A stretch of DNA of 64,000 nt from Euglena gracilis (lineage: Eukaryota > Euglenida > Euglenophyceae > Euglenales), in assembly GCA_039621445.1 (NCBI GenBank), contig CP154956.1, positions 23,486,743 through 23,550,742 on the forward strand, written 5' to 3'. Every line of letters begins with the position of its first letter. The stretch's first letter is position 1. The notes beneath the pieces were generated by a model. It was not told where the DNA came from. It was given only the letters and a program-made list of their open reading frames with translations, and ran no database searches. This document shows positions 43,929 to 58,190 of the stretch, one piece after another. The position numbers and the translations under genes are program-made.

Positions 43929-46900
43929 TGGGTGTGTGTGTGTGTGTGCGTGCGTGTTTGTGTGTGTGTGTGTGTGTGCACAAATGCATTGCATGTGATG
44001 CCTGTGGTGTACGCTCTGTGTGTCTGTCTGTGTGTGTGTGTCTGCGTCTGCTCCTGTGTTTTTTTTAAATGCCATTGTGGCTCTCCACCCCCTTTTTTTT
44101 AGCTGCAACCCTTCCCCCATTTTTTCCCCCCTCCCCCCGGGGATCCGTCTTCGACCGAGGAGGTAATCCCCCCCCCCCCAAGAACTTCGTATGTGTTGTC
44201 GCCAAGTGTCGCAAAGGACAATCCAGGGTATTATTGAATGCATCTTTTGCTTTTTTTGTGAAAAAACTTGTGACCTAGATTTTCTGCTCTCCACCAAAAG
44301 CAACTGTGCGAGGCAGGGGGGGGGGGCGTTGAAAAAAATATGAAGTTATGTGAAATGTTTTATGGAGTTAAAATGGAGCAGGATTTGTTTTGTCTTTGGG
44401 TTCGTGTGGGGGGTCGGGGGGTTGGGGGGTGGCGGGGGGGGGGGGGGGGCAGGGGGTTTTTTTTTTTTTTTTTGTTTTTTTTTTTTTGTTTTTTTTTTTT
44501 TTTTTTTTTCGTTTTTTTATTTTTTCAGGATTTTTAACCCCCAACCATTGGGCTGGGATTTTGGGCGGTGAAATAATATCCCAGAGGGGCACTATTTGGG
44601 AGGGGGCTTCACCCACTTGAAAAGGGTCGTATGGCATGACGACGCAGCTTCGACAACTAATTTCCACCTCTGACAATCATGCCCAAACAGACCTTCTTAT
44701 GCAATCGTCTGATGCCACGCAGATGGCCCACTCTCCTGCTGCAGGGGAAGCATGTGGACAAGTGGGGCTACACGTCGTTCCCGCTGGACGCCTCGTTCAA
44801 GAACCACGTCACGGGCAGGGGTTTTCTGAAGCCCGAGGCAAGGATGGATGGAACATATAATCACTTAGTCACTGGCCTTCCCCCCCCCCCGGGGGTGACT
44901 TACTGCGGTTTTTTTTCCCCGAGAGTGACTGGTTTTTTGGCCCGGACCCCCCAGGGGGGTCGGCCAGGGGTGGGCAAAAGTGGCTTGATTGACCTTGAGT
45001 TCGCTGGTGACCGAAGGCACCGGGAAAAAAATTTAGCTTAAAATTGCCCATAGTGACTGGAAAGTGGCCAGTTTTCCTGGAAGGCCGACCCCCCCCCCCC
45101 GGGGCGGGTATTGACTGACTGGTTTCTCAAAGAAAAAGTGTCTGACTGGTTTTTTGAAGAGTGGATTGACCCCCCTCTCCCCCCCATGGATGGAAGCCCC
45201 TCGGTTTTGAGGTAGGTGGTGAGGGGGTCCGGACCCCCCCCCCCCGCAGATGTTGGGAAGAGGGTCCGGACCCCCCTCCTCGGCAGGTTCCAAAAATAGC
45301 GGAAATTTTTCTTCCGGCACACAGCGCCGGAAAATGAGCAAAAAAGGTCCTTTTCTAACATTTTTGAGCATTATGCACTTTTTTTTTTGATGTGTTGGTG
45401 TTTTCCACGTGAAAAAAAATATATTTCAAAATATTTCAACAAATGAGAATTTTTTGATTTATTGTCAAAGAAAAATCAGGGTTTTTCGTCCAGTTTTGAC
45501 CCGATTCTGGCTTTTTGCCCGTCCATGAAACCAAATATTTTCCGGGCCCATGTCAGTTTCGAGGTAGGAGAGGGGGTCCACCCCCCCCCCCCCCTCAAGG
45601 CTTCCATCTATCTCTGGCCGCAGAGGACCCTGCCCCCGGGAGCATTTTTGGACATCATTTGACCCATTTTCTGCACTTTTTTGGTGCTTTGCAACAGAAA
45701 ATTGCATCCAGCCCAGCTTCGATGGACTAGCCCCAAACATATATTTTGTTTTGATGGTTTTTCAGGGGTTTTCACTCTCTATTTTTGCTGAACAATCCCA
45801 ACCTACCTGGAGGATCCTTTTCTTTGCCATTTTTACCCGCTGGCCAGAACCCCCCCCACTCCTGGACCCCCCCCTGAGGTGGCACCCTCTTCCAGCCCAC
45901 GCCCCCCCACCCCCCGGGTCTTTGGAAAACCCCTGGTCGCGGGGCTGTACATCTCCGCCATGGACCCCAGCGGCCAAGCCGCAGAGCGGTTCAACGAGTC
46001 GGTCAGGCACACCGCGCAGCTGCAGTCTTCCTCCGTGAAGTGTGCCGGGCGCCACCGCCTGATTCATGCCGTGCCGGCCGGACAACACCAACAGCACACA
46101 CGCCACACAGCACCACAAGTGCTGGGATAGTTGTTTTATTTAAAGAAAACCATTGGCCGTTTGCTGCCATCCATTTTGGATCAAAGCGAGGATTGCAATC
46201 AACCATCCGTCTGCAAATTCACACACAACATCAGCCAGACGCATGTTGAACATTTGTAAACACCCCCTAATAAGTGCAAAAAAGGTATCCCCTTCAGTTT
46301 TCTCGCCATGATGATGACCCATGTCGATGACACGCTGGGCTGTGGCAGACCCCACTTCCGATTCCAAACTGGCTGTCTGCCCTCCGTTCCAGGCTGCCGG
46401 CCATCCGCAACCCGGTGCTGGCCCAGTGCGCCATTCCCCCGGCGCGCAAGGCGGAGAAGGCGTCGCCCGCGAAGGTGGTGGGCTGGACGGGGCACCGCCA
46501 GAGCGTGCATGACAGTGTGCCCCCGCCTCTCTTCCTCTCCCACAAGGCTGTGTCCTCCCTGGAGCTGCCGATCTCATCTGAAAAACTCATCTGAAAGTCA
46601 ACATTTTATTATTTTACACATTTTTTTTTGCGAAAGAACCTGAAAATTTGGACAGTTTCACAACAGGATCTCCAATGTCCCATGCAGAAGTCCCAACATC
46701 CCTAGTTTCCCTCCACTCCCCATCTCCCCCATCTCCCCCCGAAACCCCAGGAATTGAAATAATCAGTTGTTTTCCCTCTAATGCTGGCTTTGGGGCCAGG
46801 AACATCTCTTTCAGTTTTTTTCACCGCCAATATCAAACCGCTCGCTTATTTCGCCTGGTTTTGGCAATTCCTCCGGTTATTTTTATTGCTCTCTTTCTCT

Positions 46901-47302
46901 CTTTGCTCTGTTCTGCTCCTTTTTCTCGTTTTTTGCTGACCTTGATTATTTTGAAACACCAAACTCGATTTTGTATTCTCCCGCCAGTTCAAGGTTCCTG
47001 TCACTGAAGCATTCAAAACTTTTTTTGTGTTTTTGCTGTATTTTCGGAACGCTTCCTTAATCCCCCATTATCTTATAACGTCGCCTTCTGCACAATTTGT
47101 GTCAAGGAGTCCTCAAACACCCATTTTCACCAAAGCAACACCACCCTGCTGCCGAGGGGTCCAGAGGTTTGCGGCTGTGCCACCGCCGGGCAGTGGCACC
47201 GGACCTTCCACTCCGTCCTCAGACGTCGGCCGGACCATCAACGCGGAGTTCTACGAGGCGGAGGCGTACGCGGACTACCTGCCGCGCGGGGCCGCCCGGT
47301 GA
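43343..47302 (+). CDS. Small protein with two G[YW]TGH-x7-VG motifs (CIMIP2/FAM166-like?)
   Basis: Six exons: 43343-43424, 43534-43603, 44741-44812, 45941-46039, 46393-46514, 47223-47302; 525 nt, 174 residues, no frame break. The motif GYTGHLPGCAQTVG appears only after splicing exons 1 and 2; GWTGHRQSVHDNVG only after exons 5 and 6. Both have seven residues between GH and VG, which independently supports the joins. G-Y-x-G-H-x-P is typical of the FAM166/CIMIP2 (DUF2475) microtubule inner proteins of cilia, so an axonemal role is a tentative inference. The rest is basic (PPARKAEKASPAKVV) and ends YLPRGAAR. Introns 1 and 3 are nonconventional with excellent inverted ends; introns 4 and 5 are GT-AG starting GTGTGCC; intron 2 is uncertain by a few nt. 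Confidence 0.7.
43425..43533 (+). other. Nonconventional intron: 8 bp direct repeat and 16 bp inverted ends
   Basis: GGGCCACC is repeated at 43420-43427 and 43529-43536. Between them CAGGGCTGCATGGGAA (43428-43443) and its complement TTCCCGTGCAGCCCTG (43513-43528) match at 15 of 16, the exception being a G-U pair. CAG falls at +4 to +6 and CTG at -8 to -6. The 109 nt intron would shift the frame if kept. The GTGCAG inside the 3' arm could be mistaken for a GT-AG acceptor. Confidence 0.9.
43769..43979 (+). repeat. (TG)n/(CG)n compound microsatellite
   Basis: TG repeat, then CG and TGCG repeats, in intron 2 of the GYTGH gene. Confidence 0.95.
44435..44527 (+). repeat. G-run then T-rich tract
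   Basis: G-rich stretch followed by about 65 T with a few G, in intron 2 of the GYTGH gene. Confidence 0.9.
44813..45940 (+). other. Nonconventional intron: 8 bp direct repeat (one change), 16 bp inverted ends
   Basis: GTCACGGG (44808-44815) and GTCGCGGG (45936-45943) flank CAGGGGTTTTCTGAAG (44816-44831) and CTTTGGAAAACCCCTG (45920-45935); 14 of 16 arm positions match. CAG is at +4 to +6, CTG at -8 to -6. The join gives KNHVTGLYISAMDPS. It carries internal G/C-run repeats related to the 355 bp element. Confidence 0.88.
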
Positions 47303-49990
<2,688 letters not shown>

Positions 49991-50004
<14 letters not shown>

Positions 50005-50028
50005 CGTGGCCACATGTGAACCGCGATG
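49991..50028 (+). promoter_or_regulatory. Acceptor 21 nt before a start codon
   Basis: CTTCCTTTCCCCAG (49991-50004) is a strong pyrimidine tract and AG. A 21 nt leader with a two-codon ATG-TGA follows, then ATG at 50026. This is the best spliced-leader acceptor candidate in the window. Confidence 0.55.
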
Positions 50029-53000
50029 GGAAAGAAGCGGAAGCGCTCGGCCTCTGTTGCATCGTCCTCCACGTCCTCCTCGTCGGCTCGCTCTGAGAAA
50101 AAGAAGCACAAGAAGAAGAGCCGCCACAAGGAATCAAAAAAGGTGCGCCTGCTCTGCGAGTGTACACCGGGCCAGGTCTTCCGCCAGCATTCGGCCCCAG
50201 TGCTCCACTGGCCTTTGGAGTTGGTTCGTTGGATCTCATTGTTGGACCCCATTCATTGGCCCCCCAATGTGTGCGGCCGAGCGCGCAGGCGCTGGAGTAA
50301 ACCCTGGCATAAACGCTGCAATGAATGCAAGCCTTGAATACTTATGTCCACTTGAGAGTATGGCACGTTGGGAGATGGATGAATGATCGATTTTGCAGTT
50401 CAATTAACAGGAAGTTTTCCCAATGCCTCTCTTTGCACCTATATGATCAAATGATGAGCAAAAATGTAATGCCATCTGCATTTCCGGCAAAGGTGATCTT
50501 TTTTTTAAGGTCTGACTGGGGGTTGCACAAACCCAATGAACCACTCAGCCGGTTTTCAAATTGAATGCTGATTTTTTGGATTTTTGGCCAAAATCCAGTG
50601 ATTCTGGTCCATTCTTAGGCGGTCTACTTCGCACTTAGCTCACAAAAGTGGACTTGCTGCAATCGCGCAATCTGGGACCCATTCTGGAATTGCAGCCTTT
50701 TGGGGGGTCGTTTTGGGGTCCTTATTTTTGGGTGAAAACACATGCCTCAAAACCTGCGAAACCGGACATCGGGCGCGAAGGGAATTCGAAGGTTCGAATT
50801 CAAATCGGCGCTGAAAAGTACATCCTCCCCTGGGGGGACCCCCCAGGCCCTGGGGAGGGGGGGGGGCGGTGGCTCGACCGGACCAGGCCGTATTTTGACG
50901 TCGAGGCAAAGACAATAAATAATGATTTTAACAGCAACAGGAGACCTTGTTTTCACCGATGTGCCGAGTCCACAAACGGAAGACCTTTTCAGCATCCCGC
51001 ACAATTGGAAGTGAAGAATTGTATTTTTTTTGAAATTGAGATTTACACTCTTTTGCGCAATTGCGCAAGTAACTTTTTGTTTTTGTTACCCTCACTGGGA
51101 TTATTTCCTGGTGTGATTTTTTTGGTTCATCAGAAAGGGATGCATGATAGGGTGCCATCTGCCATGTTCCCCTGAAACGCATTTATCTTTCCATCAGCCC
51201 GGCCGACAGACAGAGTTTCCGAGCAGCTTCATTCCCCGTAAAAATCATTTCATCATTGTGCCTCCCTCTACTTCACAATAAAGATGGCCACCAATTTCCC
51301 TCCTCTGAAAAACATCCTTCTGCACGTCTTCCAACCCTAGCTGCCAGAGCCCTTTCCTTGTGGGCGCCGAAACCGGTGCCCTCGCCACTCGGTCCTGCCG
51401 ACACTCTGAAAACGCCAATACCTCTCAACCTTCCCAAACCGGTGCACCATGGATTCTCTTCACTGGTCCACATCCCCTCATCCGAGAGTCCGTGCAGGAA
51501 AAGGCAAAACAGAGGCTATTTCAGAAATCTCTTTCATGGGGTTTTTGCTGATTTTAAGAAAAAACAACGGAAAAGGGAGCCTTTTTCCAAGAGGTTTTGG
51601 GCACGCTCCCAACACCAAGGAAAAAAGTGGTCTGAAAACCCACCCCTCAGTCCCTTTGGCATGCTGACCAACCCACCTCTGGGTCCTTTATAAAAAAAAC
51701 CGGGCCCCAGGGTCGCCCAGCTTTCGCGTGACTCCCCAAGCCAGGGGGTGGTGACACCGGGCCAGGCTTCTTTTTAAGTCAGAAGACACCCCCCCCCGGG
51801 GGGGAGGGGGGGTGGGTGGGTGGGTCCGGGCCGGACCCCCCCCAGGTGGGGGGTCCCGCGCCGGAGGCGCTGGGTATACCTTTTCGGCGCGAAGCGCAGA
51901 AATTTTTTGAAAATTGCCTTTAACGGCCCCGATTTGGGGGGGGGGGTCCCCGCCCCGCCCCCCCCCCCCCCGGGGGCGGTCCCGCGCCACCTTGGGTGGG
52001 TAGGGGACCCCCCCCTCCCCCCCCTGGGGTCTTAAAAAGAAGCCTGCATCGGGCAGCTCCGTCAATCCAGGTGGACAGCTGTCACAAACTGAAGTGTGAC
52101 GCCGCCGTGGAATCCATCCAGGGGTCCTCTTTCCCCGGACGTCAGCCACTCCCCTTCCCCCCCCACCAGGAGGGGCCGCTCGATGACCCAAGGCGGAAAT
52201 GCTGGTTTCCTCGGTGGAGCCTGGTGGTGGAAATGTTTTTTTTTTGCCTAATTTGTTCTTTCTTCACGAAACGTCAAGCTCTTCTGGAGTCCTCGGAATC
52301 TCGAGTCCGTTATCCATTTTGCTTTTATGCAGTCATCGACTGCCCCAAAATTTTTTGATAGCAGGATGGAGACCCCTCCGCCCACCCATACCTCGTAGGT
52401 CAAGGTGCCCATATACACCCAAATCAAATGCACATGCCTGCTGCCTGCCTTGCTCGTCGTCGCAGGAGAAGAAGGAGAAGCATAAGAAGAGTGCCAAGCA
52501 CGCCGGGGACGCTGAAGAGCGGCTGCGGCAGAAGACAGCGGAGCGCAATGTCAAGCGGGACGCGGCGCTCAGTGCCCTCCGGCAGGAGATGGCGGCGCGC
52601 CCGGCGGTGTGCTGCGTGGGTGACGACAGCCCGGTCGCACGGACGGGAAGCAGCAATGATGGGGACCCACCAGTTGTCGTTGCCATGACCCCGTTGGTCA
52701 AATTTTGCAATGCAAAAGGGAGGAGTAATGGAAAACGGGTTATTTTGCGGCTCGGTTTGGCACCCTTTGCGGGAGAAGTAACCCCCTGAAATGACTGATT
52801 TCCCCATCGTTTTCCCCATCATCTTCATCAATCAGCCCCTCTCAAGGAGGACCATACACAGGAGACACATTTGGTCTTTTTACTTTTTGCGCAAGGATTG
52901 GTGAGCCTTGATAAACCAAATTCCACAATCATATGATCATTCTCTGAACCTTTACCGAACCCTTCAGCGTCCGGGGCCGTCCCCATTTTTTTTAAAGGCA

Positions 53001-54228
53001 AAAAGTCAGATGAATGGCAAAGAAGGGGTTTTTATTTTATTTGAATTTGTTTTACTGGGAAGTTTATTTGTTCTGTGTATTTTTCATTTCCCATCAATTT
53101 GTTTTTGAGGAAGGGCACACAGGGCTATTTTTTATGGAAGGTTGCACACTGCACTCTACTCATGACACTGCTTCTCCCACAGAGTGCAGTGTCGGTTCCC
53201 AACACCTCCCCAATATGTTTGACCATTCAGCTGCGTCCGACCCAAGTCCATTAAAGGTGGCCCTTTTTTGGCCACCTGCTGTACTCAGCACTGCCATCGC
53301 AGAAATCCAACCCTCACCCAACGGGTCGAAAACACCTTCCCCCCTCCCCTGTCTTCCCATGACATCCATTGAGTTTTTTTTTTGAAGGAATTCGCACCCT
53401 CGTCCGGGTATCTCGCACAGTCAAGGGTCAGAGAGAATCCAGCTCGGAAGACTGCCTGCAAATTAAGTCATCCCGAGCACACCCCGTCCTCCGCCACACA
53501 CCGGTGATTGGAATGGAACTGTGTCCTGGGCCTCAGGACCAGCAGCCGCCGTCTTTTCTGGCGATGGGCGACATGTTCGTCAAGAACGCAGAGCTGACCA
53601 CGTTCTGCTTTGAGCAGACGGGCAAGCATTTGCGAGAGCTGGATGTGGAGGGTCTGTCGGGAGGATGGGGAGCATTGGTCCCCCCCCCCACTTTGTCGAT
53701 CTTTGCAGAGGATAGATCTTTTCATGTGGATTTCACTCAAGCCTCTTCCAGAGCACACAATGAGACTAATTATTGAACCTGCATTTTATCTTCTCTCCCC
53801 CCCCTTTCCTGTTTAGCAGCTAAGCATCATCTCCCAATGCCTCATCTCCCAGAATAAGTTGAGCACGTATGAGTAAAGAAAATAAAGACCCAAAATTAGG
53901 GTTAGGGTTAGGGTTAGGGTTAGGGTTAGGGTTAGCATGTCCCCTAACCCTGACCCTAACCCTAACCCTAACCCTAACCCTAACCCTAACCCTAACCCAA
54001 AGTTTGAATTCTTTCCTGTGCGAAGTGACACACACATATGAACACACAATAAGCATGTTAATATATATGGAATATGACACGCAGCACATGAATATAAGTG
54101 TACATGTACATACACACAAACATATGCACGTACATACATATATGTGAAAAACCAATTTCATCCATATTTATTTGTGTGTGCATGCGTGTGTTGATGTGTA
54201 CGTGCGTGCGTGCATGCGTGTGTGGGTG

Positions 54229-54260
<32 letters not shown>

Positions 54261-54586
54261 TGTGTGTGCGTGTGTGTGTGTGTGTGTGTGCGTGCGCGCG
54301 CGTGCGTGTTGTCACGTATTTAATTTTTTTTGCTGTGCTTAATGTGGCTGAGCATTGGGAGGCAGGAAGATGACGTGCAAATGAATCCGCACACCTCGGC
54401 GGGCCTCGGGCTCTTCCCCCTCTGCCTCCGTGGCAACCTCCAGCCCCGTTGTGCCCTCCCCCCAGGGGCGGCCCGCCTGTTCTTCGAGTTCGCCAAACTG
54501 TGGAATGCGGTCCGGCTGCCGCCGAAGTACTACGCGGGCATCCAGTCCACCCAGCTGGAGCCTGCCAGCCGGACCAGCTACAAGTG
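50026..54586 (+). CDS. Style cell-cycle inhibitor 1 (SCI1)-like nuclear protein
   Basis: Exons: 50026-50142, 52466-52606, 53537 (or 53543)-53652, 54467-about 54586. The N terminus is a Lys/Arg/Ser tract ([20 protein letters not shown]) that would serve as a nuclear signal. A charged helix follows ([20 protein letters not shown]). Then comes the conserved SCI1-type core: [45 protein letters not shown] and RTSYKW, matching plant SCI1 in order and spacing as I recall it. Plant SCI1 is a small nuclear regulator of cell proliferation; other roles are possible in protists. Introns 1 and 2 are GT-AG (GTGCGCC, GTGTGCT). Intron 3 has no in-phase GT-AG and its inverted ends match at 9 of 12. After RTSYKW lies another GTGTGCC donor, so the true C terminus is unresolved. 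Confidence 0.78.
53896..53998. repeat. Head-to-head telomeric repeats (TTAGGG)n-(CCCTAA)n
   Basis: Seven TTAGGG-type repeats (53896-53936) run into gcatgt and then about nine CCCTAA repeats (53942-53998). Confidence 0.95.
54172..54311 (+). repeat. TG/CGTG microsatellite
   Basis: About 140 bp of TG and (CGTG)n repeat in the SCI1-like gene. Confidence 0.9.
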
Positions 54587-54829
54587 GTGTGCCGCCCCAG
54601 CGATGGCCCGCCCGACGCCATCCCGGACTATCCTGGGGGTAGTCGCATCGTTCTTGGGATGGCAGAGAGGGAAACCAACAGAGGAGTGTCACTTGCCCCT
54701 GAGACAACCTGGGGATTTTAGCCAATTTTTCTAGCCCATTTGGGCCCTTCTGCACAATGTCGCCCATTTTGAATATTTTTTTTTTGCGTTGTCGGCCTTT
54801 TTTTTTATACCATAATTGGCCACTGTTGA

Positions 54830-55040
54830 TCATGTTTTGGCCATTTTGGGCGATGATCAACCACTTTTTGACCATTTGGGCTATATTTGGTTGTAAAATA
54901 ACTCTGCGCGGTAAATAATGACCGAAATGGCCCAAAATGGCCCAAACTTGCATTAAAATTGATCCAAAATGATTCAATATGTTGCAAATGGTCGAAGACA
55001 TCAGAGCCCTAAATGCCACCAAGTTGTTGCAAAATGGGCT
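54830..55040. repeat. 'ggccaaaatgg' AT-rich block
   Basis: Diffuse repeats of tggccattttgg and its complement; similar to 34730-34880 and 59400-59650. Non-coding. Confidence 0.6.
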
Positions 55041-55140
55041 GAAATGAAATGATGGTTGGGTTACCAAACACGGCGTGGTTTTTGAAAAACCGCATATTAT
55101 CTGCATATTTTCCCGTATATGCCCACATCATATCCCCTCA

Positions 55141-55203
55141 TATATGTATATATATATATGCATTCATCCATATTCATATATATATATATACATGTATGTA
55201 TAT

Positions 55204-55272
<69 letters not shown>

Positions 55273-55553
55273 GTTCCCACCCGTATGTGTTTCATTTCGG
55301 CTTTTCGGCCTTTTTGCCATTTTTCTCACTGTTGTCTGTGAAAACGTCTTTTTTCGCCGTGTTTCCAACGGCGAAACTGCTTTTTTGGCGTTTTGCCAAC
55401 GGCGAAACGGCTTGTTTTGCCGTTTTGCCAACGGTGAAACGGCTTTTTTGCCGTTTTGCTGACGGCTAAACGACTTTTTTGCCGTTTTGCCGAAAAGCCG
55501 TTCTGAAACAATAGGGCTTCTGATGGGTGGGAACATATATATATGTATATATG

Positions 55554-55588
<35 letters not shown>

Positions 55589-55600
55589 GTATATATACAC
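55141..55600. mobile_element. Inverted-repeat element inside a TA microsatellite
   Basis: A (TA)n tract is split by about 270 bp that begins gttcccaccc (55273) and ends gggtgggaac (about 55533), an exact complement, with atatat on both outer sides. Inside are six or more units of cggcttttttgccgttttgcc type (55350-55500). Confidence 0.7.
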
Positions 55601-55659
55601 ACACCCCATACATATCCTGCATATTTAGCTCATGTTCAGGGGAACCTTTTAGCACACAT

Positions 55660-55835
55660 CCCCCCTGTCCACCGTTGGCTCAACAACGGCTGCCTCAGGA
55701 GCTTCACTGAGAAACTGGACCCCCTGGAGCTGGCCTCCGCCCGCGACGCTGTCGCCCGCGGCTGCCCCTCCGCACTCTGCTGCGGGTTCCGATGGGATGA
55801 GTGGGGTGGCAGTGGTCCTGGGGTTGCACGCTAAC
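55660..55835 (+). CDS. Exon-like open segment, ownership unknown
   Basis: A GC-rich stretch reading NNGCLRSFTEKLDPLELASA and RDAVARGCPSALCCGF, with exon-like composition unlike the AT repeats around it. It could be a further exon of the SCI1-like gene or of another gene. CTGGAGC also occurs in exon 4 at 54555-54561 in the same phase, but that join would delete the conserved RTSYKW end. Not recognised. Confidence 0.25.
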
Positions 55836-56404
55836 ACCTTCAAACCTCTGGAAACCCCGCAAAACGTGTCTCTTTATTTGGGTCGGCTGAAAACCCCAAT
55901 GAAGGGTGTCATTTTTGGAGGTCTTCTTTTGGGTTCGGTTGGCGGAAGCTTTTTTCAGGCAAAGTGGTTTTTCTAAGGAGTGTCAAAGATGGGTAAAAGG
56001 TTGTTTTTCTTAATTGCATCAGAAGTATTTTGGGGAAGGAGGGGAAGGAATATTCAGACACAGGAAATAGGGTGGGTCGAAAGTTCAAAAAATGCGAAAA
56101 AGCATTTTTTGACGTTTCCACAGTTTGAGAGGGCGGAATCACCTTTGGGTCTTTTGGGGGGGGGTGATTGTGAGTGCCGCAAATTTTTCGAAGTTTCCTG
56201 CTCCAAATCGGTTGGTGGCCATCTTCCTCCCTCGCCTCGCGGCCGTTCCCCACTGTGAGTCACACATTCCTTCAAATCAAGTCAATCAGTTCACGTCCGC
56301 ATTTCGCCCAGTGACCCGGCCTGCCCGCTCCCCCAAACGCACATATTATCCCCCACGTCACTGGAAGCCCTCCCCCTTGCTTCTGTCTGTGCGGAGGGGA
56401 GGGG

Positions 56405-56640
56405 GGCAGGGGCAGCTGGGGGTCACCCCCGGCGGAGAGGGGCCGCGCCCCGACACGGACACCAACGCCAAGAACTTCTACGACCTGCCGCGGGAGTTCC
56501 GGAAGCGGCGGGAGGGGCAGGAGGAGACGCCGCGCGATCGGGAGCGGCAGGAGCGGCATGAGCAGTGGGAGCGGGAGCGGGAGGAGGAGGGCCGCGCCAC
56601 TGCCATGCCGGGGGGCCCCCCTCTTGTGGGAGGGGTTGCC
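56405..56640 (+). CDS. Highly charged exon of unknown gene
   Basis: After an acceptor-like GGGGGGCAG the frame reads GEGPRPDTDTNAKNFYDLPR and then an Arg/Glu-rich helix (QERHEQWEREREEEGRA). Composition is exon-like. It may be the 3' end of the SCI1-like gene: CAG at +4 to +6 and CTG at -8 to -6 would allow an in-frame nonconventional join from 54570 to 56429, but at the cost of SYKW. Alternatively it is a separate gene. Family not recognised. Confidence 0.4.
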
Positions 56641-57065
56641 CTTTGTCTTCCTCTTTCTGTGTACCCACTGGAAATGGGTGCACCCCCCCCCCTTGGTTGA
56701 ACGAACGCTTCTTGTCTGTTTATGACCGGCGCTAACTTCGCTTCTGGCCCAGTTGTGTGGTGAGTGGCCAGGGACCCCTTACACCAGTGCGCTTTTGTTG
56801 CTCCTCCTGGCCGGGTGAGTTACCCCCCCCCCCCGCACGTCGGAAGTTGTCGCCTTGGGCCCATCCCGGCTGACTTTCAATGTGGGGGAGGTCAACAACC
56901 AAGGTCCGATGTGAGGAGGGTGTCCGGCGTTCAGGTGGGGGGTGCCCCCCCCCCCGGGAACAGTCACTCGGGCTTGTCCTAGCTGACTTGTCCGGTGACA
57001 ACGTCCCATGGGGGGGACAGTAGATCGAGGTGTGAAGCTGCTGGCCCGAGAAAATGCGCACATAT

Positions 57066-58148
57066 GGCACGAACCCGGGTGAGGGTAGGGGGGGTGGGGG
57101 TAGGGGGGGGTAGGGGGGGTAGGGGGGGGGGGGGTAGGGGGGGGTAGGGGGGGGGGGGGTAGGGGGGGGTGGGGGGCAAGGGGGGGGGTAGGGTAGGGGG
57201 GTAGGGTAGGGGTAGGGGGGGGTAGGGGGGGCAGGGGGGGTGTAGGGGGGGGTAAGGGGGGGTAGGGGGGGGTAGGGGGGGTAGGGGGTAGGGGGGTAGG
57301 GGGGGGTAGGGGGGTAGGCAAGGGGGGGGTAGGGGGGGGGTCGGGTAGGGGGTAGGGGGGGGGGTAGGGGGGGCCGTCAAAACAACTTTTGTCCAAATCA
57401 CCTCAACACCGGTCAAAACCCACCCTAATGGCTATTTTGTTAATGAAAGGGATAGGGTTAGGTCGACCAGATAAAACGGGGTTTATTTTGTTAATGAAAG
57501 GGGTAGGGTTAGGTCGACTTGCACCCGAGAAGGGGTTGGCGGATAAAAGGGGTTGGCGGATAAAAGGGGTTTATTTTGTTAATGAAAGGGATAGGGTTAG
57601 GTCGACTTGCACCCGAGAAGGGGTTGCAGATAAAAGGGGGTTATTTTGTAAATGAAAGGGATAGGGTTAGGTCGACTTGCACCCGAGAAGGGGTTGGCGA
57701 AAAAAGGGGTTTATTTTGTTAATGAAAGGGATAGGGTTAGGTCGACTTGCACCCGAGAAGGGGTTGGCGGATAGATAAAAAGGGGTTTATTTTGTTAATG
57801 AAAGGGATAGGGTTAGGTCGATTTGCTCCAGAGAAGGGGTTGGCAGATAAAAGGGGTTTATTTTGTTAATGAAAGGGATAGGGTTAGGTCGACTTGCACC
57901 CGAGAAGGGGTTGGCAGATAAAAGGGGTTTATTTTGTTAATGAAAGGGATAGGGTTAGGTCGACTTGCACCCGAGAAGGGGTTGGCAGATAAAAGGGGTT
58001 TATTTTGTTAATGAAAGGGATAGGGTTAGGTCGACTTGCACCCGAGAAGGGGTTGGCAGATAAAAGGGGTTTATTTTGTTAATGAAAGGGATAGGGTTAG
58101 GTCGACTTGCACCCGAGAAGGCCTCCTCCTACCGTAACCCTCCCGGTA

Positions 58149-58190
<42 letters not shown>

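Larger units (their letters stand above)
53653..54466 (+). other. SCI1-like intron 3 with internal telomeric repeats
   Basis: The join GAGGG|..|GGCGGCC gives [13 protein letters not shown] at the family spacing. The ends TCTGTCGGGAGG and CCTCCCCCCAGG are complementary at 9 of 12. The intron contains the inverted TTAGGG/CCCTAA block and a TG/CG microsatellite. Confidence 0.55.

Noticed and set aside
54587-54600. A 14 nt GT-AG micro-intron after RTSYKW
   Set aside because: Too short to be credible without transcript data.
54555-55731. CTGGAGC-bounded intron joining exon 4 to the 55.7 kb segment
   Set aside because: In phase, but the ends do not pair and it removes the conserved RTSYKW.
56979-57416. 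Poly-Pro open frames on the minus strand (also 58071-58742)
   Set aside because: Translation of G-run arrays.
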